A DNA stretch of 64,000 bases, taken from Cryomorpha sp963741985 (lineage in GTDB: Bacteria; Bacteroidota; Bacteroidia; Flavobacteriales_D; Cryomorphaceae). Both the position numbers and the translations under genes were made by a program. The DNA is taken from NCBI GenBank assembly GCA_963741985.1, contig CAVUKD010000001.1:124001-188000 (forward strand), written 5' to 3'. Below are positions 18,510 to 27,727 of this stretch, one piece after another (the first letter of the stretch is position 1; each line of letters begins with the position of its first letter). A model generated the notes under the pieces. The model was not told where the DNA came from and did no database searches. It saw nothing but the letters and a program-made list of their open reading frames with translations.

Positions 18510-21500
18510 TTACTCCTTTTTCCAATCCGATCCGCGACCGGGCGTGTAAGGAACCTTGAATTCAACAAGCTCTTTCTCAATTTCGGTAAGTGCATTGTGC
18601 ATGGATTTCACTTCTTTGAGAACATCGGCATACTCATTTTTCACCCATTCAAATTGCTGTCTGGCAGTTTGTGTCGGCTCGGAGGTGTTGTACCAAGAGG
18701 CGTATTGTGCATAGCCCAATCTACCAGATAGTCCGGGCAATGCTTCCATATCCCGACTCGATTTTGAATCGTCACCGTTGAGTACTAGTTTCAATTGATA
18801 TTGTCGTTCCTTCAGAGAATCTATGCGGCTAAAAAAGCTCAATGGCGCTGTTGGATAATTAATAATTGCATGTTCGATATATTCAATTTTCTCTCCATTT
18901 TCATTAAATATTTTCTGTGTTCCTTCCAGCGAACGGCTCAGTTCGGCAACATCTTGCTGAAACCGCATAACCACCGCTTTATCTTGCGCTATGAGTGTTT
19001 GATTGTTCAGAGCTTTCACATTAAAATCAACCGCATTGGAAATTTTAGTCAATTTGTCATTCGCCATTTTATAGAGTTCTACAGAATATTTGCCCGGAAG
19101 GGCGAGCATTCCCTCATCCGGATTGGAATAACGCCCCACTTCCTCCACTTTCAACTTTATTGGACTGGTAGTCATGTAGCGCAAGTTCCAGCTCACGCGT
19201 TGCACTCCATTTTTGGGCGATTCCTTGATTTTGCGAACGACTTCTCCTTTGGAATCTTTGATCACAAAAAGCAAATATGGCTTTTCTTCACGGTCTTCGG
19301 CGCGCAAATCTTCGAGCGATGGATAGCTAATATCTTTGCCAGCTTTCTCCACTTCTTTCTCCTGAGCCTGACGTTTCTCTTTCAAAGTTTTCAGCGTATC
19401 TGCCAAGAGATAAGTGAATGTAACTCCAAAAGGAGCATTTTCGGCTGTAAAGAATGACGCTCCCATTGAGCCTTTTCCTGTCAATCCCAATTTATTAGAA
19501 GGTATGTAAAGCAATGCATCCTTGACAGGAAAAATAACCGCACCGGTATCCGGCATATCCGATTTCAAATTCCGTAGGGGAGCATAATTGTCGAGTATAT
19601 AAAAACTTCGTCCAAAAGATGCCAGAACCAAGTCATTTTCACGTTTTTGAATTACGATATCGCGAATCCCAACTGTGGGCAATCCGGATTTCAGCGCACT
19701 CCATCTCGCACCGCCATCGTCACTGAAAAATATACCAAACTCGGTGCCCGCAAAAAGTAGATCGGGATCTTTGTAATCTTGGGCAATGGAGTATACAGAG
19801 CCACGCACCGGCAAATTGGAACTAATGGATTTCCATGATTTGCCGCGATCTGTACTCTTGAGAATATAGGGTTTGAAATCTCCGTTTTTGTGATTGTTGA
19901 AAGCTACAAAAACCGTATTCGCATCAGTGTTGGATGCAGCGATCATGCTTACATATGTCTGATCAGGCACTCCGGGAAAGGAAGTGTATTTTGTCCAGGA
20001 TTCACCGTCATTTTCTGAGATTTGTAATAAACCATCATCCGTCCCGACATATAGGAGACCCGCCGTTACAGGCGATTCATCGAGAGCCACTATATTGCCA
20101 TAAATGGAAGTGGATTTGTTCTTCATCACCGCGTCAGGACTCCAAATTCTTCCCATTACCTTCAGTTGATTTCGATCGATTTTTCGGGTCAGATCATCAC
20201 TGATGCGTGTCCAGGAATTCCCTCGATCATCTGATTTGAAGACCACATTGGCACAGAAATACAAGCGATTGTGGTCATGTGGACTAATGATAAGGGGCGA
20301 ATCCCAATTCCAACGGAAGGCCTCATCACCTTCCACAGGCTGCGGTTGAATAGGAACTCTTTCGCCACTGGCCTTATCGTATCGCACAAGCCATCCGTAT
20401 TGGGCTTCGCCGTATACGATATTCGGATTTTCGGGATCGACTTGAGGCTGAAAGCCATCTCCGCCATTGGTAATGTACCAATCACTGTTCAAAATTCCAT
20501 GTGTTGATAACGTTTGCGATGGTCCTCCTTGCGTATTATTGTCTTGGGTTCCTCCGTACACATTGTAAAAAGGAAGGTCATTATCTACCGCCAATTTATA
20601 GAACTGCGTGATAGGAAGATTGGCAAAATAGCGCCAGTCTTCCGCAGAATTCCAGGTTTCATAAAGCCCACCATCACAGCCTACCAGCCAGTGGTCCGCA
20701 TTGTTCGGGTCAAGCCAAATGCAATGGTTATCTACGTGTTTGTCCTTTTCGCCAGTTTGCACAAAATTCTTTCCTCCATCGGTGGTGTGGTGCAACCAGG
20801 TATCCATGGCATATACCGTATTCACATCCGTCAGCGAACAAAATATTTCCTGATAATAGTTTCCACTTGTCGTATAATCAGACATTTTCTTCCAGCTTTC
20901 TCCTCTATCTTCCGATCGGTAAAAACCTCCATCCTCTGCGGCACTCACAATCGCATATACTACATCCGGTTTGACGGGTGAGATATCCATTCCGATTCTT
21001 CCTTTGTCTGATTTTGGAAGTCCTTTGGTCAGTTTTCGCCAGTTTTCACCTCCGTCGGTAGATTTGTAAATAGCCGTTTCCGGTCCACCGTCGATATAGG
21101 TAAATACACGTCGGCGACGCTGATGGGCTGTGGCGTAAAGTAGTTTTGGATTTCGCGGATCCATGTGGATTTCGTTGAATCCGGTATTTTCGGAAACGTA
21201 AAGAATTTTATTCCACGTTTTTCCTCCGTCGGTCGTTTTATAAATTCCCCGGTCGCCACCAGCATTCCATAGGGGGCCATACGCAGCGACATACACCACA
21301 TTGTTATCCGATGGATCGATCAATATCATTCCGATATGTTCGGAGTTTTTGAGTCCCATATTTTCCCAGCTTGCGCCGCCATCGGTCGATTTATAGACGC
21401 CATCGCCATAACCTACAACGCGTTGATTGTTATTTTCACCAGTTCCCACCCATACCGTGTTTGGATCGCCGGGGGCCAGCGTGACACAACCGATAGAAGA

Positions 21501-21791
21501 AGATCCTTCAGAATCAAAAATAGGGTTGAATGTTGTACCCGAGTTTGTGGTTTTCCAGACCCCACCTGCGGCAGAGGCAATATAAAACTCGCTATGATTT
21601 TCTGGATTTACTGCCATGTCGACGATTCGTCCGGAGGTAAGCGCGGGGCCGATACTTCGAAATTTCATACCGGATAGAAGTTCCGATTTGTATTTCGGGT
21701 TTTTTAGTTCAGAATCCTTCGCATCCTGAGCAGTAAGTGAGAGGGTAAAAAGAAAAGTGAAGAGAAGTAGAATTTGATTTTTCATCCGCAT
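18510..21791 (-). CDS. Large secreted BNR/VPS10-type beta-propeller protein
   Basis: A 1093-residue exported protein (signal peptide ending LTAQ). It contains many BNR-type Asp-box motifs (TTNSGTTF, STDGGASW, TTDGGKTW, STDGGENW, SEDRGESW, STDRGKSW, SDDGGARW), which point to two propeller domains as in the VPS10/sortilin-like and YVTN/BNR proteins widespread in Bacteroidota. The region after about residue 760 is helical and charged, and the end (PYTPGRGSDWKKE) is not a T9SS sorting domain, so it probably stays periplasmic or is exported otherwise. Often annotated as a glycosyl hydrolase, but no catalytic residues support that here. Confidence 0.8.
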   Translation of the reverse strand: MRMKNQILLLFTFLFTLSLTAQDAKDSELKNPKYKSELLSGMKFRSIGPALTSGRIVDMAVNPENHSEFYIASAAGGVWKTTNSGTTFNPIFDSEGSSSIGCVTLAPGDPNTVWVGTGENNNQRVVGYGDGVYKSTDGGASWENMGLKNSEHIGMILIDPSDNNVVYVAAYGPLWNAGGDRGIYKTTDGGKTWNKILYVSENTGFNEIHMDPRNPKLLYATAHQRRRRVFTYIDGGPETAIYKSTDGGENWRKLTKGLPKSDKGRIGMDISPVKPDVVYAIVSAAEDGGFYRSEDRGESWKKMSDYTTSGNYYQEIFCSLTDVNTVYAMDTWLHHTTDGGKNFVQTGEKDKHVDNHCIWLDPNNADHWLVGCDGGLYETWNSAEDWRYFANLPITQFYKLAVDNDLPFYNVYGGTQDNNTQGGPSQTLSTHGILNSDWYITNGGDGFQPQVDPENPNIVYGEAQYGWLVRYDKASGERVPIQPQPVEGDEAFRWNWDSPLIISPHDHNRLYFCANVVFKSDDRGNSWTRISDDLTRKIDRNQLKVMGRIWSPDAVMKNKSTSIYGNIVALDESPVTAGLLYVGTDDGLLQISENDGESWTKYTSFPGVPDQTYVSMIAASNTDANTVFVAFNNHKNGDFKPYILKSTDRGKSWKSISSNLPVRGSVYSIAQDYKDPDLLFAGTEFGIFFSDDGGARWSALKSGLPTVGIRDIVIQKRENDLVLASFGRSFYILDNYAPLRNLKSDMPDTGAVIFPVKDALLYIPSNKLGLTGKGSMGASFFTAENAPFGVTFTYLLADTLKTLKEKRQAQEKEVEKAGKDISYPSLEDLRAEDREEKPYLLFVIKDSKGEVVRKIKESPKNGVQRVSWNLRYMTTSPIKLKVEEVGRYSNPDEGMLALPGKYSVELYKMANDKLTKISNAVDFNVKALNNQTLIAQDKAVVMRFQQDVAELSRSLEGTQKIFNENGEKIEYIEHAIINYPTAPLSFFSRIDSLKERQYQLKLVLNGDDSKSSRDMEALPGLSGRLGYAQYASWYNTSEPTQTARQQFEWVKNEYADVLKEVKSMHNALTEIEKELVEFKVPYTPGRGSDWKKE

Positions 21792-21873
21792 AGTAGGTTT
21801 ATTGAGGCGGCAATTTACAAGTTCAAATCCTTATCTTGAAGAAAATTAAAGGCAAATGAGATAAAAGCAAGTA

Positions 21874-22422
21874 TTATCCTTCGGAACTACCAAATATATT
21901 GTGGTATAAATCATAGCTTTCCTGCACGATTTCCATAGCTTTTCCTTTCCCCCCAAATTCTTCAATTATCACTGCTTTATTTTCAAGTTTTTTATAGTCT
22001 TCGAAAAAAGCGCGCAATTCAGAGAAAAAATGCTGCGGCAATTGATCCATATCGCGAATATGATTTACGCTCGGGTCGCCGGCCGCCACCGCTATAATTT
22101 TATCATCCGCCTCTCCCTGGTCGAGCATTTGCATTACTCCAATCACGTTTGCCTTGACGATACAGAGCGGAACAATCTCAATTTGACTTAAAATCAGAAC
22201 GTCGAGCGGATCATGATCTTCGCAATAGCTTCGCGGTATAAATCCGTAATTAGCAGGATAATACATAGCTGAATAAAGTACGCGATCCAATTTGAGCAGA
22301 CCCGATTCCTTATCGAGTTCATATTTTGCTCTCGAACCTTTGGGAATTTCAATTATACCATTTACGGTTTCAGTCGATTCACCATTACTCACATTGTGCC
22401 AGGGATTGAAAGGGGTAGCCAT
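21874..22422 (-). CDS. ppa: Inorganic pyrophosphatase (family I)
   Basis: A 182-residue soluble family I pyrophosphatase that hydrolyses PPi to phosphate and so drives biosynthetic reactions. The key stretch is intact: KYELDKESGLLKLDRVLYS, YPANYGFIPRSYCEDHDPLDVL with the metal-binding aspartates, and DDKIIAV. The length matches the short bacterial form. It lies between two minus-strand genes with gaps of 50-80 bases, so it may be a separate unit. Confidence 0.95.
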   Translation of the reverse strand: MATPFNPWHNVSNGESTETVNGIIEIPKGSRAKYELDKESGLLKLDRVLYSAMYYPANYGFIPRSYCEDHDPLDVLILSQIEIVPLCIVKANVIGVMQMLDQGEADDKIIAVAAGDPSVNHIRDMDQLPQHFFSELRAFFEDYKKLENKAVIIEEFGGKGKAMEIVQESYDLYHNIFGSSEG

Positions 22423-22475
22423 TTGATTATTATTTGTTTAAAAAAACTATTCTAATGAAAATAAAAGATACCAAC

Positions 22476-23615
22476 TTATTTCTTATTTTTCTTCTTGACC
22501 TTTGAATTTTCGTCATTATTATTCTCGTCATCTTTCACTTCCTTATTATCCTTCACAATAATATCCTTTCCACGCACCATAATCCGCCGTTCGATATCTT
22601 TACGGAGCGGCCTGACAAATGCATTTCTGATCAACTCAATAATCGCGGAAAACACACCAACTTCACTATCGGAAACCGTACCGGAAATTTTAACACGGGT
22701 AGCTGTCTGGTCTTCTTTATGATTTTTGACAATCTGCAAACCTGAGCCAACAACGCCTTGATACAACTTATTGAAAAAACCTTCTTCTTCTTCCCGCCAA
22801 TCGAGAACTTGAATGTCGTTCATCACCGGTTTGAAATATCCGTCGAGAGAAGAGTCCACAAGTGCCATTTCCGAATAAAGATTGAAATCTCCTCTTTCGA
22901 AATCAAACCATGCATAAGCTTTAAAAAAATTGTTTAATGCGGTGAGGTCTGCTTCTTCAAACTTAAAGTCCAAATCAAAATTTGGAATCTCCCGAAGCAG
23001 ATTCGCCTTTCCGTCTGCTTGCAAATTACCGTCACCAATACTCACTGCCGAAAGGCTATAAATCGAAGGCAACGGATTATCATTATTATCCACATTGCGG
23101 ATATTGTCGATACTGAAGTGAATATTGCGCAAATAAACGTCCACTTTTGGATCGCTATAATCATCGATATAATTTACGCGTCCATCTTTAATTGTAAAAA
23201 GGTTGATATTTATGGGAAGGAGGGATTTAACGGGTTTAGTCCAATCCACATCTTCCCCCGTATCGATGCTATCGGTTTCACTTTTCACACCTACAAAGTT
23301 GAGTTCCGGAGATTCGAGAACCACTTTACCCACCACACTTCCTTTGAAAATATCTTTCCAGCTAATGGAAAGATCCACACCATCTGTTTTAAAAAAAGGT
23401 CGACCCAAATCCTGCGTTGTACTATAGATATAAAGGCTATCGATACGGTAAGCCCCTCGATACAAAGCCAGATCGACATCGGTTACACTTCCCTTATAAC
23501 CATCCAGATCGGCGAGCATATTGTTCAAATATTTCTTTACAGCAAATGGCAAGATAAGCCGAATGATAATCAGGAGGGCAAGGATTCCTATGAGGACTTT
23601 GTATTTTTTCTTCAT
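22476..23615 (-). CDS. AsmA/DUF748-like inner-membrane-anchored protein
   Basis: A 379-residue protein with one N-terminal membrane anchor (residues ~7-27) and a beta-rich periplasmic body that resembles the DUF748/AsmA-like family, for example YKGSVTDVDLALYRGAYRIDSL and LRNIHFSIDNI. It ends in a very charged Lys/Asn/Asp tail. Relatives take part in outer-membrane biogenesis or lipid transfer, but that function is not established for this protein. The family assignment is by general pattern. Confidence 0.65.
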   Translation of the reverse strand: MKKKYKVLIGILALLIIIRLILPFAVKKYLNNMLADLDGYKGSVTDVDLALYRGAYRIDSLYIYSTTQDLGRPFFKTDGVDLSISWKDIFKGSVVGKVVLESPELNFVGVKSETDSIDTGEDVDWTKPVKSLLPININLFTIKDGRVNYIDDYSDPKVDVYLRNIHFSIDNIRNVDNNDNPLPSIYSLSAVSIGDGNLQADGKANLLREIPNFDLDFKFEEADLTALNNFFKAYAWFDFERGDFNLYSEMALVDSSLDGYFKPVMNDIQVLDWREEEEGFFNKLYQGVVGSGLQIVKNHKEDQTATRVKISGTVSDSEVGVFSAIIELIRNAFVRPLRKDIERRIMVRGKDIIVKDNKEVKDDENNNDENSKVKKKNKK

Positions 23616-23803
23616 ACATGATGGATTCTAAAAAGTGCGCAGTTCTCTTCAGAACACGGCCCTTTTATTTAACCATCAAAGAACAAAAAAGCATGGAAAT
23701 AAGTTTAAAACCGCTAAAATAAATGGGTGATCCATTGTGAAAATCAATTCAATTTAGATAGATTTCAATGCCTTTCGTCAAAATCTACCAGCATCCAGGA
23801 GGC

Positions 23804-23929
23804 TTACTTATCGGTTTCCGGGTTGAACTCACAACTCGAGCAACTTTTGCCGGAAGGCTTTCTAAAAAACCGGTACAACACGTAACCAATAATGCCGAAA
23901 AATAATATGAAAACAATGGCTTCTTGCAT
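23804..23929 (-). CDS. Small FeoB-associated Cys-rich membrane protein (41 aa)
   Basis: A 41-residue protein directly downstream of feoB (9-base gap). It has one N-terminal membrane segment (IVFILFFGIIGYVLY), a basic RFFRKP stretch and a short cysteine motif KSCSSCEF. This matches the FeoB-associated Cys-rich membrane protein family, thought to help ferrous iron uptake in place of FeoC. Its position as the last gene of the feo operon supports the call. Confidence 0.85.
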   Translation of the reverse strand: MQEAIVFILFFGIIGYVLYRFFRKPSGKSCSSCEFNPETDK

Positions 23930-23938
23930 GGTGTAAAT

Positions 23939-26050
23939 TTACGAAAGAAAATGGTAAACGAGAAATGAGCAGACATAAGCAAGGGTGGTCATATAAACGG
24001 TTTGAATGAGTGGCCATTTGATAGATTTTGTCTCGCGACGTACCACCGCAATCGTACTCATACACTGCATTGCAAAAGCATAAAACACGAGCAAAGACCA
24101 AACCATTGCAGAGGTAAACACCTTGTCGCCATTTTCATTTTTTTCATTCGCCATCATTTGCTGAAGGGTGCGAATATCGTCGCTGTCATCGCCTATACTA
24201 TATAATGTTGCAACTGTGGAAACGAAAACTTCTCGGGCGGCAAAACTGCATACGAGAGCAATTCCAACTTTCCAATCATATCCCAAAGGACGGATTACAG
24301 GCTCTATCCAATGACCGATCACGCCGGCATACGACGCTTCGAGTCGGTGGGAGGAAATCTCATTTCGGTACTGGCTGAGTTCGGTTTTTGTGGGATTGAC
24401 TGGCGAAGAAACCGATGCCTCTGCCCTATCCATACTGTCGCCCGGGCCGTAGGAAGCAAGCACCCAAAGAATTACGGATATGGCGAGAATAATTTTTCCG
24501 GCTTGAAATACGAAGGTTTTCGACTTTTCGTACATCATCAATCCCACAGTTTTGAGGTTAGGCCAACGGTATTTTGGCAATTCCAAGACCAGTTCACCAC
24601 CGGGCTGTTGTTTCATAATGAGCTTCATAGCCCACGCCGATGCCAGAGCTGCCGCAATACCGAGCAAGTACATAAAAAACAAGGCACCACCACTCGCGTT
24701 AAAAAATCCATTGCCCTTATCGGGGAACATGAGGCCTATAAGGACGATATAAACCGGCAAACGAGCCGAGCAACTCATAAAAGGCGTTACAAAAATGGTA
24801 ATCAGCCGATCCTTTTTATTGGAAATGGTTCGCGTAGCCATAATGGCGGGAATGGCGCAAGCAAAACCAGAAATCATCGGGACTACACTGCGGCCATTGA
24901 GTCCAAAGGGACGCATAACCCTGTCGGTTATAAATACCGCACGCGCCATATACCCGGATCCTTCGAGAATGGCCAGAAAAGCAAAAAGCAAGGCAATCTG
25001 GGGTACGAAAATCACGATACCACCGATGCCCGGAATTACGCCCTGACTTATCAAATCATTGAGGGCACCTGCGGGTAAATAATTGGCTACAAGATGACTG
25101 AGCTGTGCAAACCCGGTATCTATCAAATCCATGGGGCCTTGAGCCCAGCTGAAAATCACTTGAAAAATCAGGAAAAGTATGACCAAAAAGATTAGAAAAC
25201 CAAACGTTTTGTGCAGAAAAATGGCGTCGAGTTTACGGGTGTAATTCAGCTTTTCACTTTCCTTCTTTTTAACACATTTGGCCAGAATTCCACGGATATA
25301 ATCGTAGCGCAATTTTGTTTCTTCACGCTGTGCTTCCGCATTATCGAAGTCGAATTCTTCACCAAGGGCGTTGAGATCGTCCTGCATTTTTTGCGAAAGC
25401 ACCGATTCCTGATTTCTAAACTTGAGCACTTGAAGGGCACTATACGCGTTTTTTTGGCCAGTAGCTTCTACTGCTCTTTTCAGCAAATCTTCTGAGCAAA
25501 GGTCTGCAGCTTTTACTCCGGTGCGCCCCAGTTTAAAACGCCCTTCGAGAATGGCCTGCCGCACTTCGGCGAGTCCTTTGCTTCGATCGGCCATGGCGGT
25601 ATAAATAGGAATACCGAGTAGCCGTTCGAGGAGAATTTTATTGATGGTGGTTCCATCTTTCTGAGCCTGATCCTCCATGTTGAGCACCAGCGCCGTAGGA
25701 ATACCGAGATCAATGAGTTGGGTAGCCAGAAATAATCCCCTTTCGAGGTTCGACATATCGGCGATGCAAAGAATAGCATCTACATTTATGCCCTTTTGTA
25801 AACCGCAGAGTACCCGAAATACGATTTGCTCATCTTCCGATCTGGGAAAAAGATTATAGGTGCCGGGCAAATCGAGAAGACTTATTGTATGGCCTTCACC
25901 GCGCAGTTTACCCGTTTTTTTATCGACGGTCACGCCGGGGTAGTTGCCCACTTTTTGATTGAGCCCGGTTAGGTGATTGAAAATTGTTGTTTTACCTACA
26001 TTTGGCACGCCAGCCAGAGCGACGAGCTTGAGGTCTGTTTCATTTTGCAT
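23939..26050 (-). CDS. feoB: Ferrous iron transporter FeoB
   Basis: A 703-residue inner-membrane Fe(II) transporter. The N-terminal G domain shows G1 GVPNVGKTT (residues ~15-23), G3 LLDLPGTYNL and G4-like LNMEDQAQ, followed by a helical GDI-like region. The membrane part carries the paired gate domains, including SGFACAIPAIMATRT and FMSCSARLPVYIVL with the conserved cysteines. It is encoded between feoA (2-base gap) and the small Cys-rich partner, forming a complete feo operon. Confidence 0.97.
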   Translation of the reverse strand: MQNETDLKLVALAGVPNVGKTTIFNHLTGLNQKVGNYPGVTVDKKTGKLRGEGHTISLLDLPGTYNLFPRSEDEQIVFRVLCGLQKGINVDAILCIADMSNLERGLFLATQLIDLGIPTALVLNMEDQAQKDGTTINKILLERLLGIPIYTAMADRSKGLAEVRQAILEGRFKLGRTGVKAADLCSEDLLKRAVEATGQKNAYSALQVLKFRNQESVLSQKMQDDLNALGEEFDFDNAEAQREETKLRYDYIRGILAKCVKKKESEKLNYTRKLDAIFLHKTFGFLIFLVILFLIFQVIFSWAQGPMDLIDTGFAQLSHLVANYLPAGALNDLISQGVIPGIGGIVIFVPQIALLFAFLAILEGSGYMARAVFITDRVMRPFGLNGRSVVPMISGFACAIPAIMATRTISNKKDRLITIFVTPFMSCSARLPVYIVLIGLMFPDKGNGFFNASGGALFFMYLLGIAAALASAWAMKLIMKQQPGGELVLELPKYRWPNLKTVGLMMYEKSKTFVFQAGKIILAISVILWVLASYGPGDSMDRAEASVSSPVNPTKTELSQYRNEISSHRLEASYAGVIGHWIEPVIRPLGYDWKVGIALVCSFAAREVFVSTVATLYSIGDDSDDIRTLQQMMANEKNENGDKVFTSAMVWSLLVFYAFAMQCMSTIAVVRRETKSIKWPLIQTVYMTTLAYVCSFLVYHFLS

Positions 26051-26052
26051 TT

Positions 26053-26295
26053 TCAGGCAGCGGTCGTTGCAACCTTCACGCGAATCAGTTTTGCTTCAGC
26101 TTTTCTTAAGGCAATTACGGTATTGTCAACTTGGAAAGCAAGCGGGTCGCCAAAAGGCGCGGAGATAATTAATTGGATAGATTTTCCCGGACAGAAACCC
26201 ATTTCACAGAGCCGCTGACCGGTATCGTTTGAATCAAGATCCAGTATTTCAGCGATTTCGTTCCTTCGGATGCTATCTGCAGTTCTACAATTCAC
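26053..26295 (-). CDS. feoA: FeoA domain protein, ferrous iron uptake
   Basis: An SH3-like FeoA protein that helps FeoB in Fe(II) uptake. The core is visible: DTGQRLCEMGFCPGKSIQ, then FQVDNTVIALRKAEAKLI. The reading frame is open to an ATG at 26358, but the GTG at 26295 gives an 80-residue product of normal FeoA length. The longer form would add a hydrophobic N-terminus (IVLLYLFRLII) that FeoA proteins lack. A candidate metal-regulator box sits just upstream of the GTG. The start therefore rests on family length and is moderately sure. Confidence 0.85.
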   Translation of the reverse strand: MNCRTADSIRRNEIAEILDLDSNDTGQRLCEMGFCPGKSIQLIISAPFGDPLAFQVDNTVIALRKAEAKLIRVKVATTAA

Positions 26296-26305
26296 TTGGT
26301 TTTTA

Positions 26306-26322
26306 TTTATAATCAATCTAAA
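26306..26322 (-). promoter_or_regulatory. Candidate iron-regulator box upstream of feoA
   Basis: A 17-base imperfect palindrome (6 of 8 arm positions pair; TTTA...TAAA ends) lies 10 bases upstream of the GTG start of feoA. It resembles Fur/DtxR-type sites in length and AT content. It is a candidate only; no regulator gene is nearby. Confidence 0.3.
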
Positions 26323-26480
26323 CAAGTACAATAATACGATGGAAAACCGTCGTGGCAAAGTTTTGAATGCAAAATACCAGATTCAGGGTATAAGGTGGCG
26401 CTTGATGCCGCAAAGTGGAAACCGGAGATCGCATATTGTCGTTGCCTATTGCTTCTAATTCATTGCTTCTTTAGCGAGCT

Positions 26481-26509
26481 TTGGAAGTCATCCGTTTATG
26501 TTAGTTTTG
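26481..26509 (+). promoter_or_regulatory. Promoter for the PhnA-type gene
   Basis: TTG at 26481-26483, an 18-base spacer and TAGTTTTG at 26502-26509 fit the Bacteroidota consensus. The predicted leader before the ATG at 26533 is about 17 bases. Confidence 0.55.
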
Positions 26510-26532
26510 CTTTGGAAAAAATCCTGAATACA

Positions 26533-26877
26533 ATGTCTGAAGAAATGAAGCCCTGTCCACGATGCCAATCTCCATATGGTTATAGTGTCAAAGAAGAAAT
26601 ATACGCTTGCCCTGAATGTAATTTTGAATGGAATCCGGATTCTGTAGCTGTTGAAGAAGACACAGTGCAAGTGAAAGACTCCAATGGAAATATTTTGCAG
26701 GATGGTGATTCGGTGATTGTCATTAAAAACCTTCCTGTAAAAGGAGCCGCCGGACCTCTTAAGGCGGGCACAAAGGTGAAGAATATTCGGCTAACTGATG
26801 GCGATCATAATATCGATTGCAAAATTGATGGTTTCGGTGCAATGGGCTTAAAGTCAGAATTTGTGCGCAAAGCCTGA
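26533..26877 (+). CDS. PhnA/YjdM-family zinc-ribbon protein
   Basis: A 114-residue protein. An N-terminal zinc ribbon is formed by CPRC and CPEC (residues ~8-11 and 25-28), and the C-terminal PhnA domain is typical: VQVKDSNGNILQDGDSVIVI, then LPVKG and the ending DGFGAMGLKSEFVRKA. The family was once linked to phosphonate use; its actual function is unclear. The frame is open further upstream, but the ATG at 26533 follows a promoter box and matches the family N-terminus. Confidence 0.9.
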   Translation: MSEEMKPCPRCQSPYGYSVKEEIYACPECNFEWNPDSVAVEEDTVQVKDSNGNILQDGDSVIVIKNLPVKGAAGPLKAGTKVKNIRLTDGDHNIDCKIDGFGAMGLKSEFVRKA

Positions 26878-26952
26878 TATTTCATTTCTATACTTACCTT
26901 TTGGGAAATGAAAAAAAATCCTAAGTTCGCTTAAACTTATAATACCTACACA

Positions 26953-27429
26953 ATGAACGCAGCCGAACTTCATCTTGCTATAAATCATTTGCCTATTGCC
27001 GCTACCTTTTTCGGTATATTCATTCTGATTGGTGGATTGATATTCGGAAATAACAGCGTTAACAAAACAGGATTAATTCTTCTGATTTTTGCAGGGTTGA
27101 TTGCTATTCCAACAGTTGAAAGCGGTGAAGATGCCGAAGAAATAATTGAAAACATGGGTTTTGGCGCAGAAGTGCATCACGCTATTCACGAGCATGAAGA
27201 AATGGCAGAAACCGCCCGATGGGTGAGTCTTGGTGTGGCTGTGCTTGCCTTACTTGCATTTTATTTTCATCAAACGAAAAAAGCTCCGGCCAAACTATTC
27301 ACCATTTTGACTTTGGTCGGTGCCATTGGAAGCATGGTCTATTTTGTGTATGTGGCCGAATCGGGTGGTGAAATAAGCCATACCGAAATGCACGATGATT
27401 TTGTAGTACCGATTGAAGCTCATGAATAG
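26953..27429 (+). CDS. Membrane protein resembling DUF2231
   Basis: A 158-residue protein with four predicted membrane helices (about 11-30, 38-55, 88-105 and 116-135). The start ELHLAINHLPIAATFFG resembles the histidine-containing first helix of DUF2231 membrane proteins, and a loop rich in His/Glu (VHHAIHEHEEMAE) could bind metal or heme. No function can be assigned. It is preceded by the PhnA-type gene with a 75-base gap, probably as a separate unit. Confidence 0.6.
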   Translation: MNAAELHLAINHLPIAATFFGIFILIGGLIFGNNSVNKTGLILLIFAGLIAIPTVESGEDAEEIIENMGFGAEVHHAIHEHEEMAETARWVSLGVAVLALLAFYFHQTKKAPAKLFTILTLVGAIGSMVYFVYVAESGGEISHTEMHDDFVVPIEAHE

Positions 27430-27727
27430 TGTCTGTCCATAATGTTAACTATGTGCGTTGCACTTGCGATTGCAATGAGCCCGTACGGGTTCTAAACACA
27501 GTCATCGCGACCGATCGGGACTCCTTGATTACGCCCTTCGGTTTTGAGATCTCTGCGCTTAGTATAAAGCACTGCATGCACCTTGCTATTGAACATTATC
27601 ATCCAGCCACTCAATTGTTTAACAGATCTTAAATAATATGATTCTCAAGCATTTTTACTTTTAAATAATGTACATGGGAAGGGTTGTGATTTAAACAAAC
27701 CTATACACCGAGTCGTTATCTTTTTTT
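27430..27727. other. Intergenic region with no gene recognised
   Basis: About 300 bases. The first half is GC-richer than usual for intergenic sequence here and holds a 10-bp palindrome CCCGTACGGG (27480-27489) and the 8-bp palindrome CCGATCGG. A short open frame across it has no recognisable product and poor composition, so it was not called. Confidence 0.5.

Noticed and set aside
27429..27632. Short open frame after the DUF2231-like gene
   Set aside because: It overlaps the stop of the upstream gene, lacks a recognisable domain or signal peptide and has a composition unlike neighbouring proteins.
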